Shown here in pieces: positions 56,488 through 64,000 of a stretch of 64,000 bases of DNA. Source of the stretch: Nocardioides sp. Arc9.136. Its GTDB lineage: Bacteria > Actinomycetota > Actinomycetes > Propionibacteriales > Nocardioidaceae. Both the position numbers and the translations under genes were made by a program. Each line of letters opens with the position of its first letter. Positions within the stretch are counted from its first letter, which is position 1. The notes under the pieces were generated by a model. The model did no database searches. It was not told the origin of the DNA and saw only the letters and a list, made by a program, of their open reading frames with translations. Where the stretch lies: NCBI RefSeq assembly GCF_030506255.1, contig NZ_CP113431.1:744001-808000 (forward strand), read 5' to 3'.

Positions 56488-57047
56488 CGAGGACCGTCTA
56501 CTACACCGCCACCACGCTCGACGGCTTCCTGGCCGACGAGCACGACTCGCTGGACTGGCTGCTGAGCCAGCCGCTCGACGAGGGCGGCATGCTCGACCAC
56601 GACGAGTTCATCGGCGGGATCGGCGCCCTGCTCATGGGGGCGACGACGTACCAGTGGGTGCTCGACCACGGTGCGCGCACCGGCGACCCGTGGGCCTACG
56701 AGCAGCCGACCTGGGTGATGACGCACCGCGACCTGCCGCCGGCGGCGGAGAATGTCACGATCGCCTCGGGCGACGTCCGCGCGGTCCACGCCGCGATGGT
56801 GGAGGCGGCCGCCGGGCGGGACGTGTGGGTGGTCGGTGGGGGAGACCTGGCCGGGCAGCTCGCCGACGCGGGGCTGCTGGACGAGGTGCTCGTCTCGATC
56901 GCCCCGGTGGTGCTCGGCGCCGGGCGGCCGCTCCTCCCGCGGCGCCTGGACCTGCGGCTCACCTCCCACGGCCGCAACGGCGCGTTCCTGTGCGCGACGT
57001 ACGACGTGGTGGGGCCGCTCGCGGCCAGTGCGGGGGCAGACGCCTGA
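56484..57047 (+). CDS. dihydrofolate reductase family protein (RibD C-terminal-like)
   Basis: 187 residues. VYYTATTLDGFLADEHDSLDWL, GALLMGATTYQWVL, WVMTHRDLP, VWVVGGGDLAGQLADAGLLDEVLVSIAPVVLGAGRPLL are the RibD_C/DHFR-like blocks common to actinobacterial YyaP/YwjB-type reductases. NADPH-dependent reduction is likely, substrate unknown. GGAGGAGCACCCG precedes ATG 56484, which overlaps the AraC-DinB gene. Confidence 0.9.
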   Translation: MTRTVYYTATTLDGFLADEHDSLDWLLSQPLDEGGMLDHDEFIGGIGALLMGATTYQWVLDHGARTGDPWAYEQPTWVMTHRDLPPAAENVTIASGDVRAVHAAMVEAAAGRDVWVVGGGDLAGQLADAGLLDEVLVSIAPVVLGAGRPLLPRRLDLRLTSHGRNGAFLCATYDVVGPLAASAGADA

Positions 57048-57137
57048 GACCTGCCCGCAGCGGGCACCTCGACAACTGTCGGCGGTCGGGTCCACAGTGA
57101 ACGGACCGCCTCGTCGCGGAGCTCTCGGGAGGAAACC

Positions 57138-58955
57138 ATGCGCCGTCTCGCCGTCGTCCCCGTCCTGGCCCTGCTCTCGCCCGCGCTCGTCGCCCTGCCG
57201 GCGACGCCCGCGGCCGCGGAGCCGGTGCCGCCCAAGGTGCCGACGGCGGTCGGCACGGGCGGTGCCGTGAGCTCGGTGGACCCCGAGGCGACGAGGGTGG
57301 GCCTGGCGGTGCTGCGCGCCGGCGGCAACGCCGTCGACGCCGCCGTCGCGACCGCCGCGGCGCTCGGCGTCACCGAGCCCTACAGCGCCGGCATCGGCGG
57401 AGGCGGCTACTTCGTCCACTACGACGCCTCGACCGGCCGGGTGGCCACGATCGACGGGCGGGAGACGGCGCCGCGCGGCATCCCGGACGACGCCTTCGTC
57501 GACCCCGCGACCGGCGAGACCTACCCCTTCACCCCCGAGCTCGTCACCAGCGGGGTCAGCGTGGGCACCCCCGGCACGCTCGCCACGTGGAAGCGGGCGC
57601 TCGACCGCTGGGGCAGCCGCTCGCTGCGGCAGGTGCTCGGGCGGCCCGCGGCGCTGGCGCGGCGCGGGTTCGTGGTCGACCAGACCTTCCGCCAGCAGAC
57701 CGAGGACAACCGCGAGCGGTTCCGGGCGTTCACCTCGACCAAGCAGCTCTTCCTGCGCGGCGGCCGGCTCCCGGTGGTCGGCACCCGGTTCCGCAACCCC
57801 GACCTCGCCCGCACCTACGACCGGATCGCCGCCGACGGGCTCGCGCCGTTCTACCGCGGCACGATCGGCGAGGAGGTCGTGCGGGCGGTCCGCAGGCCCC
57901 CGGTCACCGCGAGCACGGACCTGCCGGTGCCCGAGGGCTTCCTGACCCGGCGCGACCTGCGCGACTACGAGGTCCGCAACCAGCAGGCCACGCGCACGGG
58001 CTACCGCGGCCTCGACGTCTACGGCATGCGGCCGTCCTCCAGCGGCGGCTCGACGGTCGGCGAGGCGCTGGAGATCCTCGAGCGCTACGACCTCGCCGCG
58101 ATGGACGACGTGCAGGCGCTGCACCTCTACCTCGAGGCGAGCGCCCGGGCCTTCGCCGACCGGGCCGCCTACGTCGGGGACCCGCGGTACGTCGACGTGC
58201 CGCTGCGCGACCTGCTCTCGCCGACCTTCGCCGCCGAGCGCGCCTGCACCGTCGACGAGGACCGCGCGTCGACCAAGCCGGTCGAGCCGGGGGACGTGGA
58301 CGACTACGACGGCGAGTGCGCGACGGGCGGGGGTGTCGAGCCCGTCGACGTCCCCGACACCGAGAACGTCGAGACCACCCACCTGACCGTCGTCGACCGC
58401 TGGGGCGACGTCGTGTCGTACACCCTGACCATCGAGCAGACCGGCGGCTCCGGCATCGTCGTGCCGGGCCGCGGGTTCCTGCTCAACAACGAGCTGACCG
58501 ACTTCACCGCGGAGTACGACCCGGCCGACCCCAACCGGATCCAGCCGGGCAAGCGGCCGCGCAGCTCGATGTCGCCGACGATCGTGCTGCGCGACGGGAA
58601 GCCGGTGCTGGCGGTCGGGTCGCCGGGCGGTTCCACGATCATCACCACCGTGCTGCAGCTGCTCGTCGAGCGCTTCGACCGCGGGCGCAGCATCGCCGAG
58701 GCGATGGCCGCGCCGCGGGCCTCCCAGCGCAACACCGCCACGGTCACCGCCGAGCCGGCGTTCATCGAGGCCTACGGGCCTCTGCTCGAGGCCTACGGGC
58801 ACGAGCTGACCCCGGCCGGTGACGCCCTGACCAGCGCCGCCGAGATCGGCGCGGCGGCCGCGATCGAGATCGGACCGGGCGGGCTGCTCACCGCGGTGGC
58901 CGAGCCCACCCGGCGCGGCGGCGGCTCGGCCGGGGTGGTCCGGCGCCGGGACTGA
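57138..58955 (+). CDS. ggt: gamma-glutamyltransferase
   Basis: 605 residues. A Sec signal peptide (residues 1-27, cleavage near AAAEP) exports the enzyme. VLRAGGNAVDAAVATAAALGVTEPYSAGIGGGG is the N-terminal GGT signature, NVETTHLTVVDRWG contains the autocatalytic nucleophile Thr413, and SSMSPTIVLRDGKPVLAVGSPGG is the C-terminal block. It moves the gamma-glutamyl group of glutathione-like compounds to water or amino acids. GGGAGGAAACC is a strong ribosome site. Confidence 0.94.
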   Translation: MRRLAVVPVLALLSPALVALPATPAAAEPVPPKVPTAVGTGGAVSSVDPEATRVGLAVLRAGGNAVDAAVATAAALGVTEPYSAGIGGGGYFVHYDASTGRVATIDGRETAPRGIPDDAFVDPATGETYPFTPELVTSGVSVGTPGTLATWKRALDRWGSRSLRQVLGRPAALARRGFVVDQTFRQQTEDNRERFRAFTSTKQLFLRGGRLPVVGTRFRNPDLARTYDRIAADGLAPFYRGTIGEEVVRAVRRPPVTASTDLPVPEGFLTRRDLRDYEVRNQQATRTGYRGLDVYGMRPSSSGGSTVGEALEILERYDLAAMDDVQALHLYLEASARAFADRAAYVGDPRYVDVPLRDLLSPTFAAERACTVDEDRASTKPVEPGDVDDYDGECATGGGVEPVDVPDTENVETTHLTVVDRWGDVVSYTLTIEQTGGSGIVVPGRGFLLNNELTDFTAEYDPADPNRIQPGKRPRSSMSPTIVLRDGKPVLAVGSPGGSTIITTVLQLLVERFDRGRSIAEAMAAPRASQRNTATVTAEPAFIEAYGPLLEAYGHELTPAGDALTSAAEIGAAAAIEIGPGGLLTAVAEPTRRGGGSAGVVRRRD

Positions 58956-58958
58956 ACC

Positions 58959-59003
58959 GGGACCGGACCGGGACCGGGCCGGGACCGGGCCGGCCCCGGT
59001 CCG
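58959..59003 (+). repeat. 11-bp tandem repeat and hairpin after ggt
   Basis: Three copies of GGGACCGG(A/G)CC (58959-58991) are followed by GGCCCCGGTCCGG, which can pair back to the repeats, giving a stable terminator-like hairpin 4 bp after the stop. Confidence 0.7.
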
Positions 59004-59037
59004 GTGGAACCCGGGTGAGCCGCACGGCGTCGGGCAC

Positions 59038-59043
59038 TACCGT
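59038..59043 (+). promoter_or_regulatory. -10 box TACCGT, start of flavoprotein-dapF operon
   Basis: TACCGT ends 6 nt before GTG 59050; GGAGG lies in the gap but too close to act well as a ribosome site. Confidence 0.45.
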
Positions 59044-59049
59044 GGAGGC

Positions 59050-59700
59050 GTGCCCGGACCCGCGACCACCGAGATCACCACCGAGATCACCACCGTCGAG
59101 GAGCTCGTGGCCCTGCTGGGTGAGCCGAACCAGCGGGCCCGGGACAAGTCCCGGCCGGCGCTGCTCCCGGTGGACCGCGACTGGCTCGCGGCCTCGCCGT
59201 TCTGCGTGATGGCCACCAGCGACGCCGACGGCCGCTGCGACGCCTCGCCCAAGGGCGACCCGGCCGGGCAGCTGGTCCACGTCCTCGACGACACGACGAT
59301 CGCGCTGGCCGAGCGGCCCGGCAACCGGCGGGCCGACGGCTACCGCAACATCCTGGCCAACCCCCACGTCGGGCTGAACTTCCTCATACCAGGCCGCGGC
59401 GACACGCTGCGGGTCAACGGTCGAGCGCGCCTGGTGAGCGACGCGCCGTGGTTCGACCAGCTCGTCGTCAAGGGGCACCGGCCGCTGCTGGCGGTCGTGG
59501 TCGACGTCGAGGACCTCTTCTTCCACTGCGCGAAGGCGTTCCTGCGCAGCCAGCTCTGGCAGCCGGAGACGTGGGACCCGGAGGGGAGGGTGCCGCGGCG
59601 CGCCCTCATCGCCAAGGAGGTCGAGGCGCACGGGATGGACGTCGCGCAGCTCGACGACTACTACAAGCCGGAGAACTACGGGAAGAGCCTCTATGAGTGA
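59050..59700 (+). CDS. pyridoxamine 5'-phosphate oxidase family flavoprotein (MSMEG_1061-like)
   Basis: 216 residues. A repeated TTEITTEITT occurs near the N-terminus. SPFCVMATSDADGRCDASPKGDPAGQL and ERPGNRRADGYRNILANPHVGLNFLIPGRGDTLRVNG are diagnostic of the MSMEG_1061 group of split-barrel proteins; the FFHCAKAFLRSQLWQPETW end completes it. FMN-dependent oxidoreduction is likely, substrate unknown. It overlaps dapF by 8 bp. Confidence 0.9.
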   Translation: MPGPATTEITTEITTVEELVALLGEPNQRARDKSRPALLPVDRDWLAASPFCVMATSDADGRCDASPKGDPAGQLVHVLDDTTIALAERPGNRRADGYRNILANPHVGLNFLIPGRGDTLRVNGRARLVSDAPWFDQLVVKGHRPLLAVVVDVEDLFFHCAKAFLRSQLWQPETWDPEGRVPRRALIAKEVEAHGMDVAQLDDYYKPENYGKSLYE

Positions 59701-60574
59701 GCGGGAGCGCCCCGCCGAGGGCTCGCCGTACCCGTTCCTCAAGGGGCACGGCACCCAGAACGACTTCGTCCTGCTGCCCGACCACGACGGCACCCTCCAC
59801 GGCGACCTCGACCCGGCGCGGGTCGCGCGGCTCTGCGACCGGCGCGCCGGCATCGGCGGCGACGGCGTCCTGCGGGTGGTCCGGACGGCGGCGTACGCCG
59901 CGGCGCGCGAGCACGTGGACCCCGCCGAGGCCGAGTGGTTCATGGACTACCGCAACAGCGACGGGTCGCTCTCGGAGATGTGCGGCAACGGCGTGCGGGT
60001 CTTCGCCCGGCACCTGCTCGAGGAGGGGCTCGTCGAGCCCGGCCGGCCGATCCCGGTCGGCACCCGCGCCGGCGTCAAGGTGATCGAGGTCGACGGGGAC
60101 CGGATCACCGTCGACATGGGCCGGCCCCGGCTGCTCGGCGCCACCGAGGTCGCGGTCGGGTCGACCCGGTGGGCGGCGACCCACGTCGACATGGGCAACC
60201 CGCACGCGGTGGCGTTCCTCGCCGAGGGCCAGCCGCTGGACGCGCACGGCCCGGTCGGCCCGCTGCTGGAGGAGCCGGCGTACGACGTGCAGGTCTACCC
60301 GCACGGGGTGAACGTGGAGTTCGTCGAGCGCCGCGGGGCCGGCCACGTCGCGATGCGCGTGCACGAGCGGGGGTCGGGGGAGACCCGGTCCTGCGGCACC
60401 GGCGCGTGCGCGGTGGCGGTCGCGACGGCGCTGGCCGACGGCCGCTCCGGTGTGGACGCGACGTACCGCGTGGACCTGCCGGGCGGGACGCTGGAGATCA
60501 GCTGGACCGCCGACGACCGGGTGCTGATGAGCGGTCCGGCGGTCGTCGTGGCGAGCGGATCCACCGCCCTGTGA
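59693..60574 (+). CDS. dapF: diaminopimelate epimerase
   Basis: 293 residues. FLKGHGTQNDFVLL, RAGIGGDGVLRV, YRNSDGSLSEMCGNGVRVFAR with the first active-site Cys, HVDMGNPHAVAF and RSCGTGACAVAVAT with the second Cys are the complete DapF motif set. It turns LL- into meso-diaminopimelate for peptidoglycan and lysine. In many actinobacteria dapF follows miaA; here several genes separate them. Confidence 0.96.
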   Translation: MSERERPAEGSPYPFLKGHGTQNDFVLLPDHDGTLHGDLDPARVARLCDRRAGIGGDGVLRVVRTAAYAAAREHVDPAEAEWFMDYRNSDGSLSEMCGNGVRVFARHLLEEGLVEPGRPIPVGTRAGVKVIEVDGDRITVDMGRPRLLGATEVAVGSTRWAATHVDMGNPHAVAFLAEGQPLDAHGPVGPLLEEPAYDVQVYPHGVNVEFVERRGAGHVAMRVHERGSGETRSCGTGACAVAVATALADGRSGVDATYRVDLPGGTLEISWTADDRVLMSGPAVVVASGSTAL

Positions 60575-60589
60575 GGGGTGGCGGGCCAC

Positions 60590-60595
60590 TACAGT
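60590..60595 (+). promoter_or_regulatory. -10 box TACAGT, leaderless start
   Basis: TACAGT ends 7 nt before ATG 60603 with no ribosome site. Confidence 0.5.
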
Positions 60596-60602
60596 CCGCT
60601 GC

Positions 60603-61379
60603 ATGGAACTCAACGGAGCCAGTGCCATCGTCACGGGCGGAGCGTCGGGCATCGGCGCTGCCTGCGCCCGCCAGCTCGCCGCCCGCGGGGCCGTCGTGGT
60701 CGTCGCCGACCTCCAGGCCGACAAGGGGGAGGCCCTCGCCTCGGAGATCGGCGGTGTCTTCGCCCAGGTCGACGTGACCGACAGCGAGCAGATCGCCGGC
60801 GCCGTGCGCGCCGCCGCCGAGATCGCGCCGCTGCGTGCGGTCGTCAACTCCGCAGGGATCGGCTGGGCCTCGCGCACCATCGGCCGCGACGGCACGCTGG
60901 AGTCCGCCCATGACCTCGACGCCTTCAAGAAGGTCGTCGCGATCAACCTGGTCGGCACCTTCGACATGGTCCGCCAGGCCGCGACCGTCATGAGCACCCA
61001 GGACCCGACCGAGACCGGCGAGCGCGGCGCGATCGTCAACCTGGCCTCGGTCGCCGCGTTCGACGGGCAGATCGGCCAGGCGTCGTACTCCGCCTCCAAG
61101 GGCGGCGTCGTCGGGATGACCCTCCCGGTCGCCCGCGACCTGTCCGCCGCCGCGATCCGCCTCAACACCGTCGCCCCGGGGCTCATCGAGACCCCGATCT
61201 ACGGCGAGGGCGAGGGCGCGGAGGCGTTCAAGGCCAAGCTGGGCGAGAGCGTGCTGTTCCCCAAGCGCCTCGGCACCCCCGACGAGCTGGCGTCGATGGT
61301 GATGGAGTGCCTGACCAACTCCTACATGAACGCCGAGACGATCCGCGTCGACGGCGGCATCCGGATGCCTCCCAAGTGA
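60603..61379 (+). CDS. SDR family dehydrogenase (3-hydroxyacyl-CoA dehydrogenase type II-like)
   Basis: 258 residues. IVTGGASGIGAACARQLA is the cofactor site (TGxxxGIG), NSAGIGWAS the NAG motif, NLASVAAFDGQIGQASYSASKGG the Ser/Tyr/Lys catalytic set, and LNTVAPGLIETPIYG the substrate loop. The overall pattern resembles HSD17B10-like short-chain 3-hydroxyacyl-CoA dehydrogenases of beta-oxidation. NAD is the likely cofactor because of the acidic ADLQ after strand 2. Confidence 0.9.
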   Translation: MELNGASAIVTGGASGIGAACARQLAARGAVVVVADLQADKGEALASEIGGVFAQVDVTDSEQIAGAVRAAAEIAPLRAVVNSAGIGWASRTIGRDGTLESAHDLDAFKKVVAINLVGTFDMVRQAATVMSTQDPTETGERGAIVNLASVAAFDGQIGQASYSASKGGVVGMTLPVARDLSAAAIRLNTVAPGLIETPIYGEGEGAEAFKAKLGESVLFPKRLGTPDELASMVMECLTNSYMNAETIRVDGGIRMPPK

Positions 61380-61386
61380 CCCCCTC

Positions 61387-61438
61387 CGCCTCGTGATGCC
61401 CAGCGAGCGCCCCGGCGCGCGCCTGGCATCACGAGGCG
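61387..61438. repeat. dispersed palindromic repeat copy 2 / terminator
   Basis: 25-nt arms (61387-61411 and 61414-61438) pair with three mismatches around CC, 8 bp after the SDR stop. The sequence (CGCCTCGTGATGCCCAGCG...) matches the element at 8059-8100 almost base for base in its left half. Confidence 0.75.
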
Positions 61439-61472
61439 GTCGTCATCGCGGGCGATCGGGTACCGGGCGCGC

Positions 61473-61685
61473 ATGACGAAGGAGTTCAAGAAGGGCGACA
61501 AGGTCGAGTGGAAGTCACACGGCGGCACGGCCGAGGGCGAGGTGGAGAAGAAGATCACCTCCGACACCCACGCCGCGAAGCGTGACGTCAAGGCGAGCAA
61601 GGACGACCCGCAGTACCTCGTGAAGAGCGAGAAGTCCGGCGGCGAGGCCGTGCACAAGCCAGGTGCGCTGAAGAAGAAGAGCTAG
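61473..61685 (+). CDS. DUF2945 (hypervirulence-associated TUDOR-like) protein
   Basis: 70 residues: MTKEFKKGDKVEWKSHGGTA opens the DUF2945 (PF11160) fold, and the protein ends KPGALKKKS. It is Lys-rich and basic, unusual among the acidic neighbours. These small SH3/TUDOR-like proteins have no settled function in bacteria; nucleic-acid binding is plausible from charge. A strong terminator follows. Confidence 0.9.
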   Translation: MTKEFKKGDKVEWKSHGGTAEGEVEKKITSDTHAAKRDVKASKDDPQYLVKSEKSGGEAVHKPGALKKKS

Positions 61686-61714
61686 GACCGGCCGCCACGC
61701 GACCGGGACCGACG

Positions 61715-61746
61715 AAGGCCCGCTCCCTCGGGGGAGCGGGCCTTCC
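61715..61746. terminator. bidirectional terminator
   Basis: A perfect 14-bp stem (61715-61728 with 61733-61746) with a TCGG tetraloop separates the DUF2945 gene and the convergent catalase gene. Confidence 0.9.
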
Positions 61747-61769
61747 TGCGTCCGGACGGGCGGCGCGGG

Positions 61770-63398
61770 TCAGCGCTCGACGACCACCCGCTCGTTGGGG
61801 ACGCAGTGCGTCATGGTGTGGCCCTCGACGTCGCGCGGACCGTTCTTGCCCAGGTTGCGGGCCCGGTCGAGCTCCTCCTCCGACAGCGTCTGGGTCGCGA
61901 GCGGCGGGAGCCCGCGGACGTCGTCGGCGGTGATGCCGAGGCCCTCGCCCACGCGCTGGCCCAGCTCGTCCTCACACATGAGGAAGTGCCAGACCATCCG
62001 CTCCTGGACCTCCCGGGTGGCCTCGGAGATGTTGGCGACCAGGTTCTCCACCAGGTCGTCGCGCTCCCAGTCCTCCATCAGGCGGAACCGCTCACCGGCC
62101 TGCGCGTAGTCGTTCGTGCGGGGCAGCCGGGCCCGGGTGAGCCGGCCGCTGAGCTCCGGCCCGACCTCCGCGGACCCGCCACCCTCGGCCTCCTCGAGGC
62201 CGCCCATCGTCGACGGCTCGTAGTTCACGTGCGGGTTCTGGTCCTCGGCCAGGTCCACGCCGTACGACATCTGGCCGCCGCGCTGGTTGGTGTGGACGTC
62301 GACCTTGGCGGCGTTGACCGGCAGCTGCAGGTAGTTCGGCCCCACTCGGTAGCGCTGGGTGTCGCTGTAGGAGAACGTGCGGCCGACGAGCATCTTGTCG
62401 TCGGAGAACTCCAGGCCGTCGACCAGCACGCCGGTGCCGAAGGCGATCTGCTCGTTCTCGTCGTGGTGGTCGGCCACGTTGCGGTTGAGCGTCATGGTCG
62501 CGACGAGCTTGGGCTCGAAGAGCTCCTCGGGCCAGACCTTGGTGTCGTCGAGCGGGTCGAAGTCGAGCTCGGGGTGGTCGTGGTCCTCCATGATCTGCAC
62601 CTTGAGGTCCCACTTCGGGAAGCTGCCCGCCTCGATCGCCTCGTAGAGGTCCTTCGAGGCGTGCCCGAGGTCGCCGGCCTGGATGTTCGCGGCGTCCTCC
62701 TCGGTCAGCGACTTCACGCCCTCGTGCGGGTAGAAGTGGTACTTGACCAGGTGCGAGACGCCCTCGGCGTTGACCCACCGGTAGGTGTTGACCCCGAAGC
62801 CCTGCTGGGTGCGGTAGCTGGCCGGGATGCCGCGCGGGCTGAACAGGTTGACCAGCATGTGCATCGACTCCGGCGTCTGCGACATGAAGTCGAAGATCCG
62901 CGCCGGCTCCTGGCGGAAGGTGACCGGGTCGGGCTTGAGGGAGTGGATGACGTCGGGGAACTTGATGGCGTCGCGGATGAAGAAGACACCCAGGTTGTTG
63001 CCGACGAGGTCCCAGTTGCCGTCCTCGGTGTAGAACTTCACCGCGAAGCCGCGCGGGTCGCGGGCGGCCTCGGAGGAGTCCCGGCCGCCGATGACGGTCG
63101 AGAACCGGATCGCCAGCGGGGTCTTCTTGCCGGCCTCGGAGAACAGCTTGGCGCGGGTGTAGCGGGCGATCGGCTCGTCGCCCCACTGGCCGGTGGCCTC
63201 GAGCTCGCCGTAGCAGACGAAGCCGCGCGCGTGCACCACGCGCTCGGGGATCCGCTCGCGGTCGAAGTGGCTGATCTTCTCGAGGAACTGGTAGTTCTCC
63301 AGCGTCGCGGGACCGCGGGCGCCGACGGTGCGGGTGTTCTGGTTGTCGGAGACAGGGTGGCCCTGCCGCGTGGTGAGCGAGCGGGTGGCGTCAGCCAT
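61770..63398 (-). CDS. katA: monofunctional heme catalase
   Basis: 542 residues, between the small-subunit and large-subunit classes. [16 protein letters not shown] holds catalytic His56, [10 protein letters not shown] the distal Asn128, and [17 protein letters not shown] the proximal heme Tyr. [12 protein letters not shown] and [21 protein letters not shown] are standard. It breaks down hydrogen peroxide. GGAGGAACC precedes ATG 63398. No FurA or OxyR gene is adjacent in the window. Confidence 0.96.
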   Translation of the reverse strand: MADATRSLTTRQGHPVSDNQNTRTVGARGPATLENYQFLEKISHFDRERIPERVVHARGFVCYGELEATGQWGDEPIARYTRAKLFSEAGKKTPLAIRFSTVIGGRDSSEAARDPRGFAVKFYTEDGNWDLVGNNLGVFFIRDAIKFPDVIHSLKPDPVTFRQEPARIFDFMSQTPESMHMLVNLFSPRGIPASYRTQQGFGVNTYRWVNAEGVSHLVKYHFYPHEGVKSLTEEDAANIQAGDLGHASKDLYEAIEAGSFPKWDLKVQIMEDHDHPELDFDPLDDTKVWPEELFEPKLVATMTLNRNVADHHDENEQIAFGTGVLVDGLEFSDDKMLVGRTFSYSDTQRYRVGPNYLQLPVNAAKVDVHTNQRGGQMSYGVDLAEDQNPHVNYEPSTMGGLEEAEGGGSAEVGPELSGRLTRARLPRTNDYAQAGERFRLMEDWERDDLVENLVANISEATREVQERMVWHFLMCEDELGQRVGEGLGITADDVRGLPPLATQTLSEEELDRARNLGKNGPRDVEGHTMTHCVPNERVVVER

Positions 63399-63467
63399 GG
63401 CTCGGTTCCTCCAATGGAGTGGGGTGCGGGGGGACCTGGGGCCGGTACCCGGGGCCGAGGCGCGGAT

Positions 63468-64000
63468 TCAGCGGCCGACCGTCCGTGGGGGTCGGTGCCA
63501 GGCGGTCAGGTCGAGGACCCGGTCGGCCCGCTCGGCGGCCGCCTCCACGAGGCGGGCGTTCGGCTCGTCGACGCGGTCCACCCACGCCCGCGCCTGGTCG
63601 GGGGACTTCCCGTGCCGCACGTGGCGCGCCACCAGCCGCTCCCGCCGCAGGTCGGCGTCGACGTGCAGGTGCCAGACCTCCTCGACCTCCGCGCGCACGC
63701 CGCGCCAGCGCGGCTGGTCCAGCAGCAGGTAGTTGCCCTCGGTCACCACCGTGCCGGTCGGCGGCACCGCGATCGCCCCGGCAAGGGGCTGCTCGAGGTC
63801 GCGGTCGAACGCCGGGGCGACCACCGCCGGCTCGCACCCGCGCACGCGCCGCAGCAGCGCGGCGTACCCCTCGGCGTCGAAGGTGTCGGGGGCTCCCTTG
63901 ACCTCGAGCAGGCCGCGGCGGGCCAGCTCGACGTCGGCGTAGTGGAAGCCGTCCATCGGCACCACTGCCGCACCGTGCTCGGCGGCCAGCGCCGCGGCGG
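63468..64000 (-). CDS. nucleoside/nucleotide kinase family protein, C-terminal part (5' end beyond window)
   Basis: The minus frame is open from the right edge to TGA 63468, giving 176 residues of a P-loop kinase related to uridine kinase and the YfhT/FrcK-like group. VVPMDGFHYADVELARRG follows where the P-loop would be, FDAEGYAALLRRVR, PAFDRDLEQPLAGAI, VVTEGNYLLLDQPRWRGV and LVARHVRHGKSPDQARAWVDRVDEPNARLVE are typical. The P-loop itself lies off the edge. Substrate unknown. It lies 69 bp downstream of the catalase start region, same strand, upstream of it. Confidence 0.88.
   Translation of the reverse strand, partial: AAALAAEHGAAVVPMDGFHYADVELARRGLLEVKGAPDTFDAEGYAALLRRVRGCEPAVVAPAFDRDLEQPLAGAIAVPPTGTVVTEGNYLLLDQPRWRGVRAEVEEVWHLHVDADLRRERLVARHVRHGKSPDQARAWVDRVDEPNARLVEAAAERADRVLDLTAWHRPPRTVGR

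Overview
The window is very GC-rich with G or C at almost every third codon position, few gaps, many ATGA/GTGA stop-start overlaps and many genes whose -10-like TANNNT box lies only 6-7 nt before the start codon (leaderless transcription). Gene content points to an actinobacterium of the Nocardioides type (Nocardioidaceae, Propionibacteriales); this placement is an inference from gene content, not from a marker-gene comparison. No phage, plasmid backbone, insertion sequence or CRISPR array was seen. It looks like ordinary chromosome with one core block whose gene order resembles Mycobacterium tuberculosis Rv0985c-Rv1011.

1-8.1 kb: left-edge serC fragment, a small zinc-ribbon membrane protein, a GNAT enzyme, a divergent NmrA-like oxidoreductase / HxlR regulator pair, a secreted peptidase-like protein, the divergent pair citA / pdxH, and a 14-TM drug efflux pump in an operon with a MarR repressor. 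The efflux pump has two promoters; the distal one makes a leader with a 12-residue peptide behind a near-perfect Shine-Dalgarno site and a series of hairpins, so attenuation is likely. 8.1-15.6 kb: GH13 glucosidase, thioesterase-like protein, photolyase, the iron regulator IdeR, a sirtuin with DUF2277, a saccharopine-dehydrogenase-like protein and tRNA-Arg(CCU). 15.7-20.4 kb: secreted sulfatase, LCP cell-wall ligase with a coupled small protein, MscL, a SAF-domain protein and a Ruc-like zinc-ribbon chaperone under an apparent CIRCE (HrcA) operator.

20.4-28.0 kb: penicillin acylase, 5-formyl-THF cyclo-ligase, and a tightly overlapped operon for UDP-glucose synthesis and molybdenum cofactor (UGPase-moeA-moaC-mogA-rimJ), then the divisome gene sepX/glpR and tRNA-Ala(CGC). 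29.1-38.2 kb is more accessory: a stretch with damaged coding remnants after tRNA-Ala, a DUF2510 protein, a two-component system whose kinase is fused to a DUF4153/4173-like membrane domain, a ChaB/Rho_N protein, an SNF2 helicase operon and small proteins. 38.2-47.6 kb is core: protein mannosyltransferase, rsmI, hydrolase, tatD, rpfB-ksgA-ispE and an ABC-F ATPase.

47.6-64 kb: a palindrome-rich gap, tamR/tam with a clear shared operator, a cysteine-free CsoR-family protein, miaB, then a minus-strand operon of five small proteins (four clearly acidic) around a Nudix hydrolase, divergent from miaA. This last operon is the best candidate for an undescribed system. The rest holds a beta-lactamase-like hydrolase, an AraC-DinB fusion with a DHFR-like gene, ggt, a flavin oxidoreductase, dapF, an SDR dehydrogenase, a DUF2945 protein, catalase and a right-edge kinase fragment.
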